From Brenneria alni (lineage in GTDB: Bacteria; Pseudomonadota; Gammaproteobacteria; Enterobacterales; Enterobacteriaceae), in NCBI RefSeq assembly GCF_003666245.1, contig NZ_MJLZ01000004.1, positions 62,001 through 126,000 of the forward strand: 64,000 nucleotides of DNA. The letters run 5' to 3'. A program made the position numbers and the translations under genes. Positions 39,748 to 50,704 of this stretch are shown here, piece by piece. Every line of letters starts with the position of its first letter. Position 1 is the stretch's first letter. The notes under the pieces are model-generated. The model worked only from the letters and a program-made list of their open reading frames with translations. It did not search any database and was not told the DNA's origin.

Positions 39748-40268
39748 ACGAGTGAATAAATAACGCTAATGACTAATAGCTTTCTATATATTTTAATATT
39801 TTTCTGTATCAGAAAAGATAAAGCAGCGCTAAACGCCTTATTTATAGCAGAGACAGATGTTTTGACAGATGCTTTTTAGCAATGTAACAGGTCAATAAAC
39901 ATCGATACTTTAGTTATGGCAAAGGAAAGGTGGTTATTAGCAGCTAAATTGGCGGATTAAAATTTTCCATAAATAATAACTCGCAAATAATAGGCAAAAG
40001 CTATTGTTAGTTAATTATTGATCGCACTTAATGATCAAAAAAGGTAAAGTCCTTGTTCTGTGTGCCGATAAGCTATGTGTATAATAGAAATGCACCCTCA
40101 CACTTGTGAACAAAAATATAGTTTTGTTGTGAGACTTGGTATTTTGAGTGAATAAGGTATTTTATGTTTGTTAAATTATATAACATTTGTCGATTTTCAA
40201 TTAAAAATGCACAAGTCAGTTATTAAAAAAACAGGTGAAAATCGCTAAATAATTAACAGGAGTCTTAC
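39748..40268. other. AT-rich region upstream of the chemoreceptor gene
   Basis: About 520 strongly AT-rich bases between the MFS remnant and the chemoreceptor gene. No coding region is seen. The lost remainder of the MFS gene should have lain here. A sigma-28-type promoter for the chemoreceptor is expected, but I could not identify one confidently. Confidence 0.5.
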
Positions 40269-41954
40269 GTGAGCTTTTTAAGAAATATCACCATCAGGGC
40301 CATGCTTTTAACCATACTGGGAATATTCATACTCTTATGGGGAAGCGTATCGTTCTATATGTCATCCTCACTCAATGAAATGGTAAAATTATTAGAGTCA
40401 GGGGAAATACAGAAAAAGAATGCTGACACCATAGCAGACGGCAGCGATCAATATTTTCGTGCGGCAATCCGTTTAATTCGGGCAATGGATTATAACCAGA
40501 GTGGTGAAACGGCTGAAGTTGAAAAACTGCTTACCGCAGCGGATGCGGGGATAAAAAACAGTTCAGATAAGCTGGCCTCATTTAAAACGGCCAATCATGG
40601 CAGCATTGACAAAGCTATGGTTGAAGAGGTGGTGACAAACTGGGCACAGGTGATTGATGGCGGGTTGAAGCCTATGTTTGTCGCAGTTCGCGATAATCGA
40701 ACTGAGGAATTTCGACATCTGTTCAGAGATGTTTATCCGAATCTGAGTATGACGTTCGGCGGCAGTATGGATAAATATCAGGCAAGCGCGCTTGCGTCTT
40801 CTGGTATGTCGCTATCCAGGGTGTATGAATTAGTCAGCTGGAATAAAAACATCCTGCTGGTTGCGGCAGCAATTGGGCTGCTGATTCTGTTCCTGACCGA
40901 TCGCTATCTGGTGAATTATCTGGTCAAGCCGTTAGACATGATTAAAGGCCATTTCAAAGTTCTGGCTGACGGCCAGTTAGGTTTGCGCCTTGAAGAATTT
41001 GGTCGTAACTGCGCGGGTCAATTGATTCCTTTCTTAAAAGAGATGCAACGAAGCCTGATTAACACGGTTTCAACTATTCGTGATAGCGCTTCCTCGATTT
41101 ATCAAGGATCGAGTGAAATCAAAAGTGGCAACAATGACCTCTCTTCCCGCACTGAACAGCAAGCCGCAGCCCTGGAGCAAACGGCTGCCAGTATGGAGCA
41201 ACTTGGCGCCACGGTAAAACAAAACGCAGAAAACGTTCATCAGGCCAGCAAACTGGCTCAGGATGCCTCAATCGCCGCCAAAAAAGGGGGCGAAGTGGCA
41301 ACCGAAGTTGTGGAAACGATGGCCGACATCACGACCAGCTCGAAGAAAATTGCGGATATTACCAGCGTTATTAACGGCATTGCTTTCCAAACCAATATAT
41401 TAGCGTTGAACGCAGCGGTAGAAGCGGCCAGAGCCGGCGAACAAGGGCGTGGTTTTGCCGTGGTGGCGGGTGAGGTTCGTAATCTGGCGCAGCGCAGCGC
41501 GCAGGCGGCCAAAGAGATTGAAGGGCTGATTGCTGAATCGGTAGAACGTGTGAATACCGGGTCACATCAGGTAATGCAAACGGGTGAGGCGATGGAATCA
41601 ATCATCGTTGCCATTACCAGAGTAAACGATTTGATGGGCGAGATTGCCTCTGCCTCTGATGAACAGAGTCGTGGCATCAGCCAAATCGGTCAGGCCGTGG
41701 CTGAAATGGATGGCGTGACCCAGCAAAACGCCGCATTGGTGCAGGAATCTGCCGCTGCCGCCGCTTCTCTGGAGGAGCAGGCCCGTCAGTTAAATGATGC
41801 AGTATCCGTTTTCCAACTGGCGTCGGGTGAAAAACGGCAATCCAGTAAAAATCTGTTGTCTGAAACCCCCGCGCCGGTCATGAAACCCGCTTTGCTGACT
41901 GCTGATGGCGGTAAAAAGAGTGGGGGCGGCAATGATAATTGGGAAACTTTCTAA
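40269..41954 (+). CDS. methyl-accepting chemotaxis protein ending in NWETF
   Basis: A 561-residue chemoreceptor. The first membrane segment is at residues 11-31, then a four-helix-type periplasmic sensor (32-195), a second membrane segment ([14 protein letters not shown], about 197-212), a HAMP domain and the cytoplasmic signalling rod. The hairpin tip [20 protein letters not shown] is a perfect match to the family. Methylation helices carry [20 protein letters not shown]. The last five residues are NWETF, the tether for CheR and CheB found on abundant receptors such as Tar and Tsr. The ligand is unknown. It starts with GTG after a strong CAGGAG site. Confidence 0.93.
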   Translation: MSFLRNITIRAMLLTILGIFILLWGSVSFYMSSSLNEMVKLLESGEIQKKNADTIADGSDQYFRAAIRLIRAMDYNQSGETAEVEKLLTAADAGIKNSSDKLASFKTANHGSIDKAMVEEVVTNWAQVIDGGLKPMFVAVRDNRTEEFRHLFRDVYPNLSMTFGGSMDKYQASALASSGMSLSRVYELVSWNKNILLVAAAIGLLILFLTDRYLVNYLVKPLDMIKGHFKVLADGQLGLRLEEFGRNCAGQLIPFLKEMQRSLINTVSTIRDSASSIYQGSSEIKSGNNDLSSRTEQQAAALEQTAASMEQLGATVKQNAENVHQASKLAQDASIAAKKGGEVATEVVETMADITTSSKKIADITSVINGIAFQTNILALNAAVEAARAGEQGRGFAVVAGEVRNLAQRSAQAAKEIEGLIAESVERVNTGSHQVMQTGEAMESIIVAITRVNDLMGEIASASDEQSRGISQIGQAVAEMDGVTQQNAALVQESAAAAASLEEQARQLNDAVSVFQLASGEKRQSSKNLLSETPAPVMKPALLTADGGKKSGGGNDNWETF

Positions 41955-42004
41955 TAAAAAAGTGAAGAAGATGAGCGCTGAAATTGATGAACGGAAATGA
42001 TTAC

Positions 42005-42064
42005 ATCCCCTAAATAATTCGAGTTGCAGTCAACGCACATGCAGCTTGAAGCATGACGGGTATA
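42005..42064 (+). repeat. short copy of the dispersed intergenic repeat
   Basis: CCCTAAATAATTCGAGTTGC leads into a CAACGCACATGCAGCTTGAA core and ends GCATGACGGGTATA. Both ends match those at 17203-17545 in reverse orientation (there CTCGAATTATTTAG and GTCATACTTCAAG with GTATGTGCGTTG). It is about 60 bp and looks like the two ends of the larger repeat joined together. Confidence 0.7.
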
Positions 42065-42099
42065 TTAAGGCCACACCAGGGAATTACACTTGAAGCAAG

Positions 42100-42126
42100 C
42101 ACTGGGGTCACTCCCAGTGTTTTTTT
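42100..42126 (+). terminator. chemoreceptor gene terminator
   Basis: CACTGGG (42100-42106) and CCCAGTG (42113-42119) form the stem, followed by seven T. It lies about 145 bases after the chemoreceptor stop codon, past the repeat. Confidence 0.88.
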
Positions 42127-42300
42127 GTTTTCCATCACTCCAGCCGATTTGCAGGTGAATATCTGTTGATTGATAAGCTGAATCTATTTCAACAATCATG
42201 ACATACAATCACTGGATAAACGTTTCGCTCTCAACTACAGTGGTGACGGCGTTTTGGCCTGACCAGCGCCACGATAAGTAACACCTGCAGGAGAATAATA

Positions 42301-42963
42301 ATGTCATCTTTAAGTAAAGAAGCCGTCTTGGTTCATGAGGCGCTGATGGCCCGTGGTCTTGAAACACCGCTACGTGGAGAATTGTTGGATCGGGAAACGC
42401 GCAAACAGCGGATTGCCGAGCATATGACGGAAGTCATGAATCTGTTAAGCCTCGATTTGGAAGATGACAGCCTGGCAGAGACACCGCACCGTATTGCTAA
42501 AATGTATGTCGATGAAATATTTTCCGGGTTGGATTATGCCAATTTCCCCAAAATTACCATCATTGAGAACAAGATGAAGGTGGATGAAATGGTAACCGTC
42601 CGGGACATCACATTAACCAGCACTTGTGAACACCATTTCGTGACGATTGATGGAAAAGCGACGGTTGCTTATATTCCGAAGGACGGTGTGATTGGTTTAT
42701 CAAAAATTAATCGTATCGTGCAGTTCTTTTCCCAGCGCCCACAGGTTCAGGAACGTTTAACCCAACAAATCCTGACCGCCTTGCAAACGTTGTTGGGCAC
42801 CAGCAATGTCGCCGTATCTATTGACGCGGTGCATTATTGCGTTAAAGCCCGCGGTATCCGTGATGCGACCAGCGCGACAACCACCACCTCATTGGGCGGG
42901 TTGTTCAAATCCAGCCAGAATACCCGTCAGGAATTTCTGCGCGCAGTGCGTCATCACAGCTAG
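42301..42963 (+). CDS. folE: GTP cyclohydrolase I
   Basis: A 220-residue enzyme that opens GTP to dihydroneopterin triphosphate, the first step of folate synthesis. Zinc ligands are Cys and His in [15 protein letters not shown] and Cys in [15 protein letters not shown]; the latter is also part of the substrate site. The length matches E. coli FolE (222). A CAGGAG site lies 8 bases before the ATG. yeiB follows after 120 bases, as in E. coli. Confidence 0.97.
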   Translation: MSSLSKEAVLVHEALMARGLETPLRGELLDRETRKQRIAEHMTEVMNLLSLDLEDDSLAETPHRIAKMYVDEIFSGLDYANFPKITIIENKMKVDEMVTVRDITLTSTCEHHFVTIDGKATVAYIPKDGVIGLSKINRIVQFFSQRPQVQERLTQQILTALQTLLGTSNVAVSIDAVHYCVKARGIRDATSATTTTSLGGLFKSSQNTRQEFLRAVRHHS

Positions 42964-43083
42964 TCCTGCCATTTTCCTATTTATACGTTGACCAGATAAT
43001 GGCCAACGTATAAACAAAATGCGTATTATTTCAGGTCATCTGTTAATACAATCATGATTCCGATGACTTAATATCTAACGCCT

Positions 43084-44247
43084 ATGCCTCCTCAACCCAC
43101 GCCGTCCCCCCGTATTGCCACGCTGGATTTTGCGCGAGGTGTCGCGGTTCTTGGTATTTTATTGCTCAATATCACGGCATTTGGCTTACCGAAAGCGGCC
43201 TATCTCAACCCTGCCTGGCAGGGGATGCCATCTCTGACAGAGGCCTGGACCTGGGCCATGATGGATCTCGCCGTACAGGCAAAATTTCTGACGCTATTCT
43301 CTTTTCTATTCGGCGCTGGCCTACAGCTTTTGTTACCCAGGGGAAAACGTTGGGTTCATGCCCGGCTTTTCTGGCTGATGCTGATAGGTTTGGTACATAG
43401 CATTTTTTTCTGGGACGGTGACATCCTGCTGGATTATGGGCTGATTGGGCTAGTGTGCTACGGCATGATCCGCCATGCGCAGAGCAGCCGGGCTTTATTG
43501 CAAACCGGCGCGATAATGTATCTGGTTGGGGTGGGCGTCCTGCTGATTTTAAGTCAGTTGCTCAGTCTGCAACCTGGGCGATTCTGGCAACCGAGCGCCG
43601 CTGACATTGCCTATGAGGTTTACTGGCAGACGTCGGGCGGCCCGGAGGCGTGGAGCAACCGGGTGAATTTGCTTACGGAAAGTTTATTGTCGTTGGGCGT
43701 TCAATACGGCTGGTTGCTGGCAGGTTCTATGCTGGTGGGCGCGGGCCTGATGCGCAGCGGCTGGCTGAAGGGGGAGTTCAGCCTGGAACATTACCGTAAG
43801 CTGGCGTTATGGTTAATTCCGCTGGCGTTATTTATCAATAGCATTGGTGTCGCCGCGCAGTGGTCAGTGCAATGGGAATATCGCTGGAGCGGCCTGTTAT
43901 TACAGATCCCGCGCGAGTTGAGCGCGCCTGTGCAAGCGGTGGGGTATCTCGCGCTGTGTTATGGTTTTTGGCCAACATTATGTCAGTGGCGGATTGTTTA
44001 CTGGATCAGTGATATTGGCCGCATGGCGCTGACAAATTATTTATTGCAAACCTTAGTCTGTACCATGCTGTTTAACCATATCGGGCTGTTTATACGCTTT
44101 GATCGCCTGCAACTAGTAGCCATCGTTCCCCTTGTTTGGGGGGTGAATCTGCTGTTTTCGCATTACTGGTTGCGTTATTTCCGACAAGGGCCGATTGAAT
44201 GGCTGTGGCGCAGGCTGACTGCGGCTATCGCTAAAGGGGCATCATGA
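43084..44247 (+). CDS. yeiB: YeiB family inner-membrane protein (DUF418)
   Basis: A 387-residue membrane protein with about 10 hydrophobic segments. It starts with the family signature RIATLDFARGVAVLGILLLNI and ends with the DUF418 domain (AVGYLALCYGFWP, DIGRMALTNYLLQTLVCTML). The function is unknown. It follows folE, as in E. coli, and converges on sanA with a 21-base gap. An upstream ribosome site is not obvious. Confidence 0.92.
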   Translation: MPPQPTPSPRIATLDFARGVAVLGILLLNITAFGLPKAAYLNPAWQGMPSLTEAWTWAMMDLAVQAKFLTLFSFLFGAGLQLLLPRGKRWVHARLFWLMLIGLVHSIFFWDGDILLDYGLIGLVCYGMIRHAQSSRALLQTGAIMYLVGVGVLLILSQLLSLQPGRFWQPSAADIAYEVYWQTSGGPEAWSNRVNLLTESLLSLGVQYGWLLAGSMLVGAGLMRSGWLKGEFSLEHYRKLALWLIPLALFINSIGVAAQWSVQWEYRWSGLLLQIPRELSAPVQAVGYLALCYGFWPTLCQWRIVYWISDIGRMALTNYLLQTLVCTMLFNHIGLFIRFDRLQLVAIVPLVWGVNLLFSHYWLRYFRQGPIEWLWRRLTAAIAKGAS

Positions 44248-44268
44248 CCGTATCTGGCGGCGCCTCCA

Positions 44269-44985
<717 letters not shown>

Positions 44986-45124
44986 TCAGGGAAGGCGATT
45001 GGGATAGTCATTCCTCAAGGCTACTTTACCTGAAAGGGGGACGCAAGGCGCAGGCGTCAGCAGGAGCGTTTATTGGCGTATTTTCTTACGGCAAGGACTA
45101 AAACCGACGGGCTGAATGAAAATA

Positions 45125-45151
45125 CCGCTCTTTTGTGCAGCAAAAGAGCGG
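45125..45151 (-). terminator. rimO terminator
   Basis: CCGCTCTTTTG (45125-45135) and CAAAAGAGCGG (45141-45151) form a perfect 11-base stem. On the minus strand it is followed by a T-rich tail (TATTTTC). It lies 13 bases after the rimO stop. Confidence 0.85.
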
Positions 45152-45163
45152 CCAGAGCGATAA

Positions 45164-46492
45164 TTAAATCCGGCTACCCCACAGATCGTATTCGTCTGCA
45201 TGTTCTATTTTTACTTTTACGATGTCCCCGACCTTGAGGTTGGTTTCACCATTCAGGTAAACCGCGCCGTCGATTTCCGGCGCATCGGCCATACTGCGTC
45301 CAATCGCCCCTTCATCGTCGATTTCATCGATCAGTACCAGTAGCTGTCGGCCAATTTTTTCCTGCAAACGCTGGGCGGAGATACTTTGTTGAAGCTGCAT
45401 GAAACGATGATAACGCGCTTCTTTTTCCTCTTCAGGCACCTGATCAGGCAATTGATTCGCCGTAGCGCCTTCCACCGGGCTGTACTTGAAGCAGCCAACG
45501 CGATCCAGCCTGGCTTCTTTCAGGAAGTCCAGCAGCATCTGGAAATCTTCTTCCGTTTCGCCAGGGAAGCCGACAATAAAAGTCGAACGTAATGTCAGTT
45601 CCGGGCAAATTTCCCGCCAGCGCTTGATGCGTTCCAGCGTTCTCTCAACCGCTCCGGGGCGTTTCATCAGCTTGAGGATGCGGGGACTGGCGTGTTGCAG
45701 CGGAATATCCAGATACGGCAGGATTTTCCCGGCGGCCATCAACGGGATGACATCATCCACATGCGGATAAGGGTAGACGTAATGCAAACGCACCCACACT
45801 CCCAGCGACGCCAACTGTTCACACAGGCTGACCATACTGGTTTTAACCGGTTGCCCATTCCAGAAGCCGGTGCGCTGCTTGACGTCCGCGCCATAGGCTG
45901 ATGTGTCCTGAGAGATCACCAGCAATTCTTTTACCCCAGCATCCACCAGGCGTTTCGCTTCATCCAGCACCGAACCAATGGGGCGGCTGTCAAGATCGCC
46001 ACGCATGGACGGAATAATGCAGAATGTACAGCGATGGTTACAGCCTTCCGATATTTTCAGGTAGGCATAATGACGAGGCGTCAACTTCACGCCCTGAGCC
46101 GGGATCAGGCTGGTAAACGGATTATGTTCCGGTTTAGGCACATACTGATGTACGTGTGACAGCACTTGTTCGTAGCTGTGAGGCCCGGTGATTTCCAGTA
46201 CTTTCGGGTGCACTTCCCGGATTTGATTTTCTTTCGCTCCCAGACAGCCAGTGACGATGACCTTGCCGTTTTCGTTCAATGCCTCACCGATGGCTTCCAG
46301 TGATTCCTGAACGGCACTATCAATAAAACCACAGGTATTGACGATCACCAGTTCGGCATCGTCATAGCGCGGCACCACCTGATAGCCTTCAGTACGCAGT
46401 TCGGTCAGGATCCTTTCGGAGTCCACCAGATTTTTCGGGCAACCGAGGGAAACAAAGCCGATGCGTGGTTGCGGGGTGTCGATATTGCTCAT
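45164..46492 (-). CDS. rimO: ribosomal protein S12 methylthiotransferase RimO
   Basis: A 442-residue radical SAM enzyme that adds a methylthio group to an aspartate of ribosomal protein S12. The N-terminal UPF0004 domain is seen in [16 protein letters not shown] with its cluster cysteines; the radical SAM motif is [19 protein letters not shown]; the C-terminal TRAM domain is near residues 380-442. The length matches E. coli RimO (441). In E. coli the next genes are bssR, yliI and gstB; here a phenazine operon lies between rimO and gstB. Confidence 0.97.
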   Translation of the reverse strand: MSNIDTPQPRIGFVSLGCPKNLVDSERILTELRTEGYQVVPRYDDAELVIVNTCGFIDSAVQESLEAIGEALNENGKVIVTGCLGAKENQIREVHPKVLEITGPHSYEQVLSHVHQYVPKPEHNPFTSLIPAQGVKLTPRHYAYLKISEGCNHRCTFCIIPSMRGDLDSRPIGSVLDEAKRLVDAGVKELLVISQDTSAYGADVKQRTGFWNGQPVKTSMVSLCEQLASLGVWVRLHYVYPYPHVDDVIPLMAAGKILPYLDIPLQHASPRILKLMKRPGAVERTLERIKRWREICPELTLRSTFIVGFPGETEEDFQMLLDFLKEARLDRVGCFKYSPVEGATANQLPDQVPEEEKEARYHRFMQLQQSISAQRLQEKIGRQLLVLIDEIDDEGAIGRSMADAPEIDGAVYLNGETNLKVGDIVKVKIEHADEYDLWGSRI

Positions 46493-47313
46493 AAGAATAA
46501 AAAATAGTGGGGGTTATGTTCATAAGGGCAGAGATTGTACCGATGTCAACATCAAATTCCTATATCTTCTTCAACGTGTACAAGAAAAGTATACAGCGGA
46601 GCGAGTTGAGTAAACGTATCGGTTAACGTCGTGATTTTCCACCATGACGGAAAAAGACTTCCTAAAAGTAGACCGGAGAATCGGCCCCCTCTTACTTGCG
46701 GAGCTTAAATGTTAACCATGTTCTGTCACATTAGCGCGAATTATCTTTAGAAAAGTGTGTATCAGGAAAAATACGAGAGAGCGTTTCATATAAATAGTGT
46801 TCATTCTTATTAGCTGGTAATAATTCTATTGTTAACTAATTTAAATGAAAATACATAGCATGATCCGCATTTTCCTTGTTAGGAAGCATATTGTTAAAAA
46901 GATAATTATTTCATATTTAAATGAAAGGTATCTTTAGATAATTATCCGGCTTTTTGACAGGTATTCATAAGAGGCGTTTGCTGAACAGCAGTGGAATTTT
47001 TATCGACTCTACAAATTTTATCTTTTTAGTGGCTTTGTCGCTCTCGACCCGCACAAACACCGAATTGGTCTTTGTGCGGCAGATACTCGCGGTATTGAAA
47101 ATACAGTAACGGTCAGGACTGGATTTATTCTTATATCTTTATCCATAAAAGTATGTGGAAATAAAACTAGTTCATATATCTGACATAAATTTATGCAAAA
47201 ATTCAGTATCGGTCGACGTATTCTTATGTCTATTCATTTATAAAATGAATTTCTGCCCATAAAATCAAAAGGAAAGTACGAATACTCTATTTCACAAGGA
47301 AAAAGGAACTGCC
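46493..47313. promoter_or_regulatory. AT-rich region upstream of the phenazine operon
   Basis: About 820 AT-rich bases with no credible gene; no bssR homologue is seen. Two inverted repeats stand out: CCGCACAAA (47049-47057) with TTTGTGCGG (47071-47079), extended inward by ACC/GGT; and ATTCATTT (47232-47239) with AAATGAAT (47243-47250), which lies about 65 bases before phzB. The second is well placed for an operator. No lux-box-like palindrome of the Pseudomonas phz type was noticed. The operon promoter should lie between 47100 and 47280. Confidence 0.5.
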
Positions 47314-47772
47314 ATGATGAAAAATGATGCTCGTGAACGCAATCGAAAAATTGTTAAACAGTATATGGAAACAGCAGGACAGGCACGGTTATCTCGGCAT
47401 GAGCTTTTTGATGAAGAAGGCTGTGGAGGGCTGTGGACAACGGATACAGGGGAACCTATCGTTACCAAAACTAAAAAGCGGTTGGGTGAACATGCGGTGT
47501 GGTCTTTAGCATGTTTTCCCGACTGGCAGTGGTACAATGTCAAAATATTTGATACGCAGGATTCGGATATCTTCTGGGTAGAATGTGATGGTAAAGGTGA
47601 AATCAATTTCAAAGGCTATCCGAAAGGGTATTATGAAAACCATTTCATTCATTTTTTTCAGTTTAAAAATGGGAAGATAGTTCTTCAACGTGAGTTTATG
47701 AATCCTTGTCAGCAATTTCGTGCACTTGGAATACCTGTTCCGGAAATAATACGTGAAGGTATTCCAACTTAA
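47314..47772 (+). CDS. phzB: phenazine biosynthesis protein PhzA/PhzB type
   Basis: A 152-residue protein of the small NTF2-like PhzA/B family. PhzB speeds the condensation of two aminoketone molecules into the tricyclic phenazine precursor. Family identity is clear from NRKIVKQYMETAGQARLSRH, GLWTTDTGEPI, HAVWSLACFPDWQWYNVKIF and REFMNPCQQFRALGI near the end. Only one A/B-type copy is present, as in clusters that make phenazine-1,6-dicarboxylate; pseudomonads carry two. It has a strong AAGGAAAAAGGA leader and opens the operon. Confidence 0.95.
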   Translation: MMKNDARERNRKIVKQYMETAGQARLSRHELFDEEGCGGLWTTDTGEPIVTKTKKRLGEHAVWSLACFPDWQWYNVKIFDTQDSDIFWVECDGKGEINFKGYPKGYYENHFIHFFQFKNGKIVLQREFMNPCQQFRALGIPVPEIIREGIPT

Positions 47773-47853
47773 TTGTTAATTTATGATTTCTATGTCAATC
47801 GCATCATTATGCGATGGTCTCTTACACCTCAAAAATGATTGAGAGGATATGAC

Positions 47854-48474
47854 ATGACTATACCCGCGATAGAAGAATACGATCTTGGATCTCCGGAGTT
47901 GTCGGTAAAAAATAAGGTGACATGGAGTATTGAACCCACAAGGAGCCTGCTTTTAGTTCATGACATGCAGGATTTTTTTCTTAATCTGTTGCCGCAAAAT
48001 TTGCGCAACACGTTAATCAAAAATTGTCAAAACCTGATCGGCTGGGCGAGAGAAAAATCGATTCCTATTGTCTATACCGGGCAAAAAGGAAATATGTCGT
48101 CTAAAGAACGCGGGCTGCTTTATGACTTCTGGGGAGCGGGTATGAGCGCTGATCCAAAGCATACTAAAATAGCCGCGACATTATCTCCACAGCCTGGTGA
48201 TGCGGTCTTAAAGAAATGGCGGTATAGCGCATTTTTTTCCTCGGAGCTGGCCGATATTTTTAATACTCAGCGTAGAGATCAAATGATTATATGTGGCGTC
48301 TATGCACAAATCGGTATTTTAACGACGGCGCTTGATGCTTATTCCCGTGATATTGAAGTTTTTCTGGTTCAGGATGGAATCGCCGATTTTTCACATGCAG
48401 CACATCAGCATATGCTGATGTACGCCGCCTCATGTTGTGCCTCGGTTTTACCGGTAGAAGAGGTGCTGGTATGA
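47854..48474 (+). CDS. phzD: isochorismatase PhzD
   Basis: A 206-residue isochorismatase-fold hydrolase that turns 2-amino-2-deoxyisochorismate (ADIC) into dihydro-3-hydroxyanthranilate (DHHA). The catalytic Asp is Asp37 in LLLVHDMQDFFLN, with the conserved Lys in VLKKWRYSAF and the ICGVYAQIGILTTALDAY segment. A longer TTG start exists, but ATG 47854 has a GAGAGGA site and aligns with PhzD of pseudomonads. Its stop overlaps the phzE start (ATGA), so translation is coupled. Confidence 0.95.
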   Translation: MTIPAIEEYDLGSPELSVKNKVTWSIEPTRSLLLVHDMQDFFLNLLPQNLRNTLIKNCQNLIGWAREKSIPIVYTGQKGNMSSKERGLLYDFWGAGMSADPKHTKIAATLSPQPGDAVLKKWRYSAFFSSELADIFNTQRRDQMIICGVYAQIGILTTALDAYSRDIEVFLVQDGIADFSHAAHQHMLMYAASCCASVLPVEEVLV

Positions 48475-50357
48475 ATGCAGAAGCAGCAATTACCGCCTTG
48501 CTCCAGCACGGTACGTGCAGAGAAAACGGCTCGTTCGCACTGCTGTTCCGGCCAGAACAATCGGACTGCCCCGAAATTGAAGTGATAGAAGGTGAGGAAC
48601 GTCATCTGGATTGTTTACACCATTTATCCGATCTACTGACGGATCGATGCGGCGAGAATGCACAAAAAGTGTTGCTGGTCGCACCTTATCGTCAGATTAC
48701 TGAGCTGGGGTATGCCGTCATTGACGACCACCAACCCCTTATTGCGCTGACCATTACTGATTACAACAAAGTACCATTGCATAAGGCATTAGCATGTCTG
48801 CCGAGTACCCCGGTTAATGTCAATAATGCGAACTTTGTGCCGTCTGACGATGAGTACGCACGCACGGTTGCTGAGGTTATTCAGAAAGAAATCGGAACGG
48901 GGCAAGGGGCAAACTTTGTTATTCGGCGCCAGTTTACGGCAGCATTGTCCAATTACAGTTGTGAGGCCGGGTTAACTATTTTTAAAAATCTACTGCTGCA
49001 AGAACGCGGCGCATACTGGACCTTCTTTATCAAATGCCGAGATGTAACATTGATCGGCGCATCACCAGAACGGCATATCACGTTACATGAAAAGCGGGTT
49101 TCTATGACGCCGATAAGTGGAACCTACCGTTATCCCCCGACAGGCCCTACCCGTGAAGGATTAATTGACTTCTTATCCAATGAGAAAGAAGAAGATGAGT
49201 TGTCTATGGTGCTCGACGAAGAGCTGAAAATGATGACTCGGATTTGCGACTCGGACGTGAAAACGTTTGGCCCATTCTTAACGCCGATGTCGCGTCTGGT
49301 TCATACCGGCTACAGGCTCGAGGGGCGCTCGTCACTATCTGTTCCAACTATTTTGCAACGCTCGATGTTTGCACCGACGGTAACTGGAAGTCCTCTGGAA
49401 AACGCGACGCGCGTTATTACTAAATATGAGTCGTCCGGGAGAGGCTACTATAGCGGATTTGCCGCACTCTTGGGTAGTGCTTGCGGTGAACCGACGATTG
49501 ACTCGACGATCCTTATCAGGACGGCTGAAATCGATCCGGCGGGTGCGCTGACAATGGGACTGGGCGCGACGTTAGTGCGAACCTCAGACCCTGATTCCGA
49601 AACAGCGGAAACGCGGGCGAAAGCCGAAGCCTTACAGTGTGCTATGGGGTTAAATAGTCTCTCGCCCTCTGTTTTTCAGGATGAACAGGTCATCGTTGCG
49701 CTGCAAAAGCATAATCAACGTCTGGCCGCATTTTGGCTTGATAATAGATCGAATTCGACGTCTTTAAGGCTGCATGGGGGCTGCCTGCGTGATGCGCTGC
49801 TGATCGATAATGAAGATGCTTTTACCTCGATGATGGAATACCAACTTCGTGCCATGGGGTTTAGCGTTCGCCTTGCTCACTATTCCTCCGCTATTCATAT
49901 TGCGGCAAATGAGCTTTTGGTTATCGGCCCAGGGCCTGGAGATCCGCGGGATCTTAGTGATGTTCGTGTTATGAAAAGCCGAGAGCTGATGATGGATGCC
50001 ATGAAACACGGCTACCCGTTTATTGCTGTGTGTTTTGGCCACCAGATCCTGTGCGCCACGTTGGGGTATCCAATAACGGCGCTGGATTGTCCAAATCAGG
50101 GGATGCAAAAGGAAATTCCCTTTTTTGGCAAGATAGAAAAAGTGGGGTTCTACAACACCTTTACTGCGGTGGCGGCCAATAATGCTCTGGCAAGTGAGCA
50201 TGGCGAGATTCGGGTCGCACGTGACGAATCCACCGGACACATTTTTGGTTTGCGCGGCCCTCGCTTTTCTTCCATGCAGTTTCATCCCGAATCCGTACTA
50301 ACCATTGATGGGCCAAGAATTCTCTATGAATTAATACAGGAGGCGGTGGCGCAATGA
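48471..50357 (+). CDS. phzE: ADIC synthase PhzE
   Basis: A 628-residue fused enzyme, the size of P. aeruginosa PhzE (627). It makes ADIC from chorismate with glutamine as nitrogen source. The chorismate-binding part (about 90-400) has ISGTYRYPPTGPTREG, KMMTRICDSDVKTFG and SGRGYYSGFAALLG; the C-terminal glutamine amidotransferase part has FIAVCFGHQILCATLG with the catalytic Cys and QFHPESVLT with the His. The start at 48471 overlaps phzD by 4 bases; the end overlaps the next gene by 4. Confidence 0.96.
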   Translation: MNAEAAITALLQHGTCRENGSFALLFRPEQSDCPEIEVIEGEERHLDCLHHLSDLLTDRCGENAQKVLLVAPYRQITELGYAVIDDHQPLIALTITDYNKVPLHKALACLPSTPVNVNNANFVPSDDEYARTVAEVIQKEIGTGQGANFVIRRQFTAALSNYSCEAGLTIFKNLLLQERGAYWTFFIKCRDVTLIGASPERHITLHEKRVSMTPISGTYRYPPTGPTREGLIDFLSNEKEEDELSMVLDEELKMMTRICDSDVKTFGPFLTPMSRLVHTGYRLEGRSSLSVPTILQRSMFAPTVTGSPLENATRVITKYESSGRGYYSGFAALLGSACGEPTIDSTILIRTAEIDPAGALTMGLGATLVRTSDPDSETAETRAKAEALQCAMGLNSLSPSVFQDEQVIVALQKHNQRLAAFWLDNRSNSTSLRLHGGCLRDALLIDNEDAFTSMMEYQLRAMGFSVRLAHYSSAIHIAANELLVIGPGPGDPRDLSDVRVMKSRELMMDAMKHGYPFIAVCFGHQILCATLGYPITALDCPNQGMQKEIPFFGKIEKVGFYNTFTAVAANNALASEHGEIRVARDESTGHIFGLRGPRFSSMQFHPESVLTIDGPRILYELIQEAVAQ

Positions 50358-50704
50358 TTATGGAATGTGTGTGGTGGGAACTGACGGAAAAAGATCCCGA
50401 TATTGCGCGATTGCGAACACAACTTGCCCATACCGATATAACGGTATGGCACCCGATTGGCGCACTTCAGGCAAAGTACTGGATTATGAATGAGTCGCCG
50501 CCGCGCTGGGGGGCGGTGATTCTGTGGCGCGGCGAGAAACCCGCACTGTCGGTTTTACCACCGAATCTTGCCGCTGAAGCCATTGGTCGTTCGCCGGATG
50601 TACGCCTGCATTTTACCGTAGCGGCCTCTTGTTTGAATGAATCGATCAGTGCGCCGTGGGCATCGCTATTCCAGGAGGAAACATGCACCACTACGTCATC
50701 GTAA
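50354..50704 (+). CDS. unrecognised 116-residue protein inside the phz operon
   Basis: A short cytoplasmic protein with no signal or membrane segment. Its start overlaps the phzE stop (ATGA) and its end overlaps the phzF start by 22 bases, so it is translated as part of the operon and is unlikely to be noise. Visible parts are MECVWWELTEKDPDIARL, ALQAKYWIMNE, RWGAVILWRGE and LPPNLAAEAIGRSPDVR. The KxW-x-RWGAVxLW and LPPNxAxExIG pattern recalls small alpha/beta-barrel proteins of the YdhR monooxygenase type. No such gene is in the standard phzABCDEFG set. Its function is unknown. Confidence 0.8.
   Translation: MIMECVWWELTEKDPDIARLRTQLAHTDITVWHPIGALQAKYWIMNESPPRWGAVILWRGEKPALSVLPPNLAAEAIGRSPDVRLHFTVAASCLNESISAPWASLFQEETCTTTSS

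Noticed and set aside
46980-47175. Open frame reading GFVALDPHKHRIGLCAADTR upstream of the phenazine operon
   Set aside because: It follows a stop directly and has no start codon or ribosome site. It may be an old gene fragment, but the evidence is too thin for a feature.
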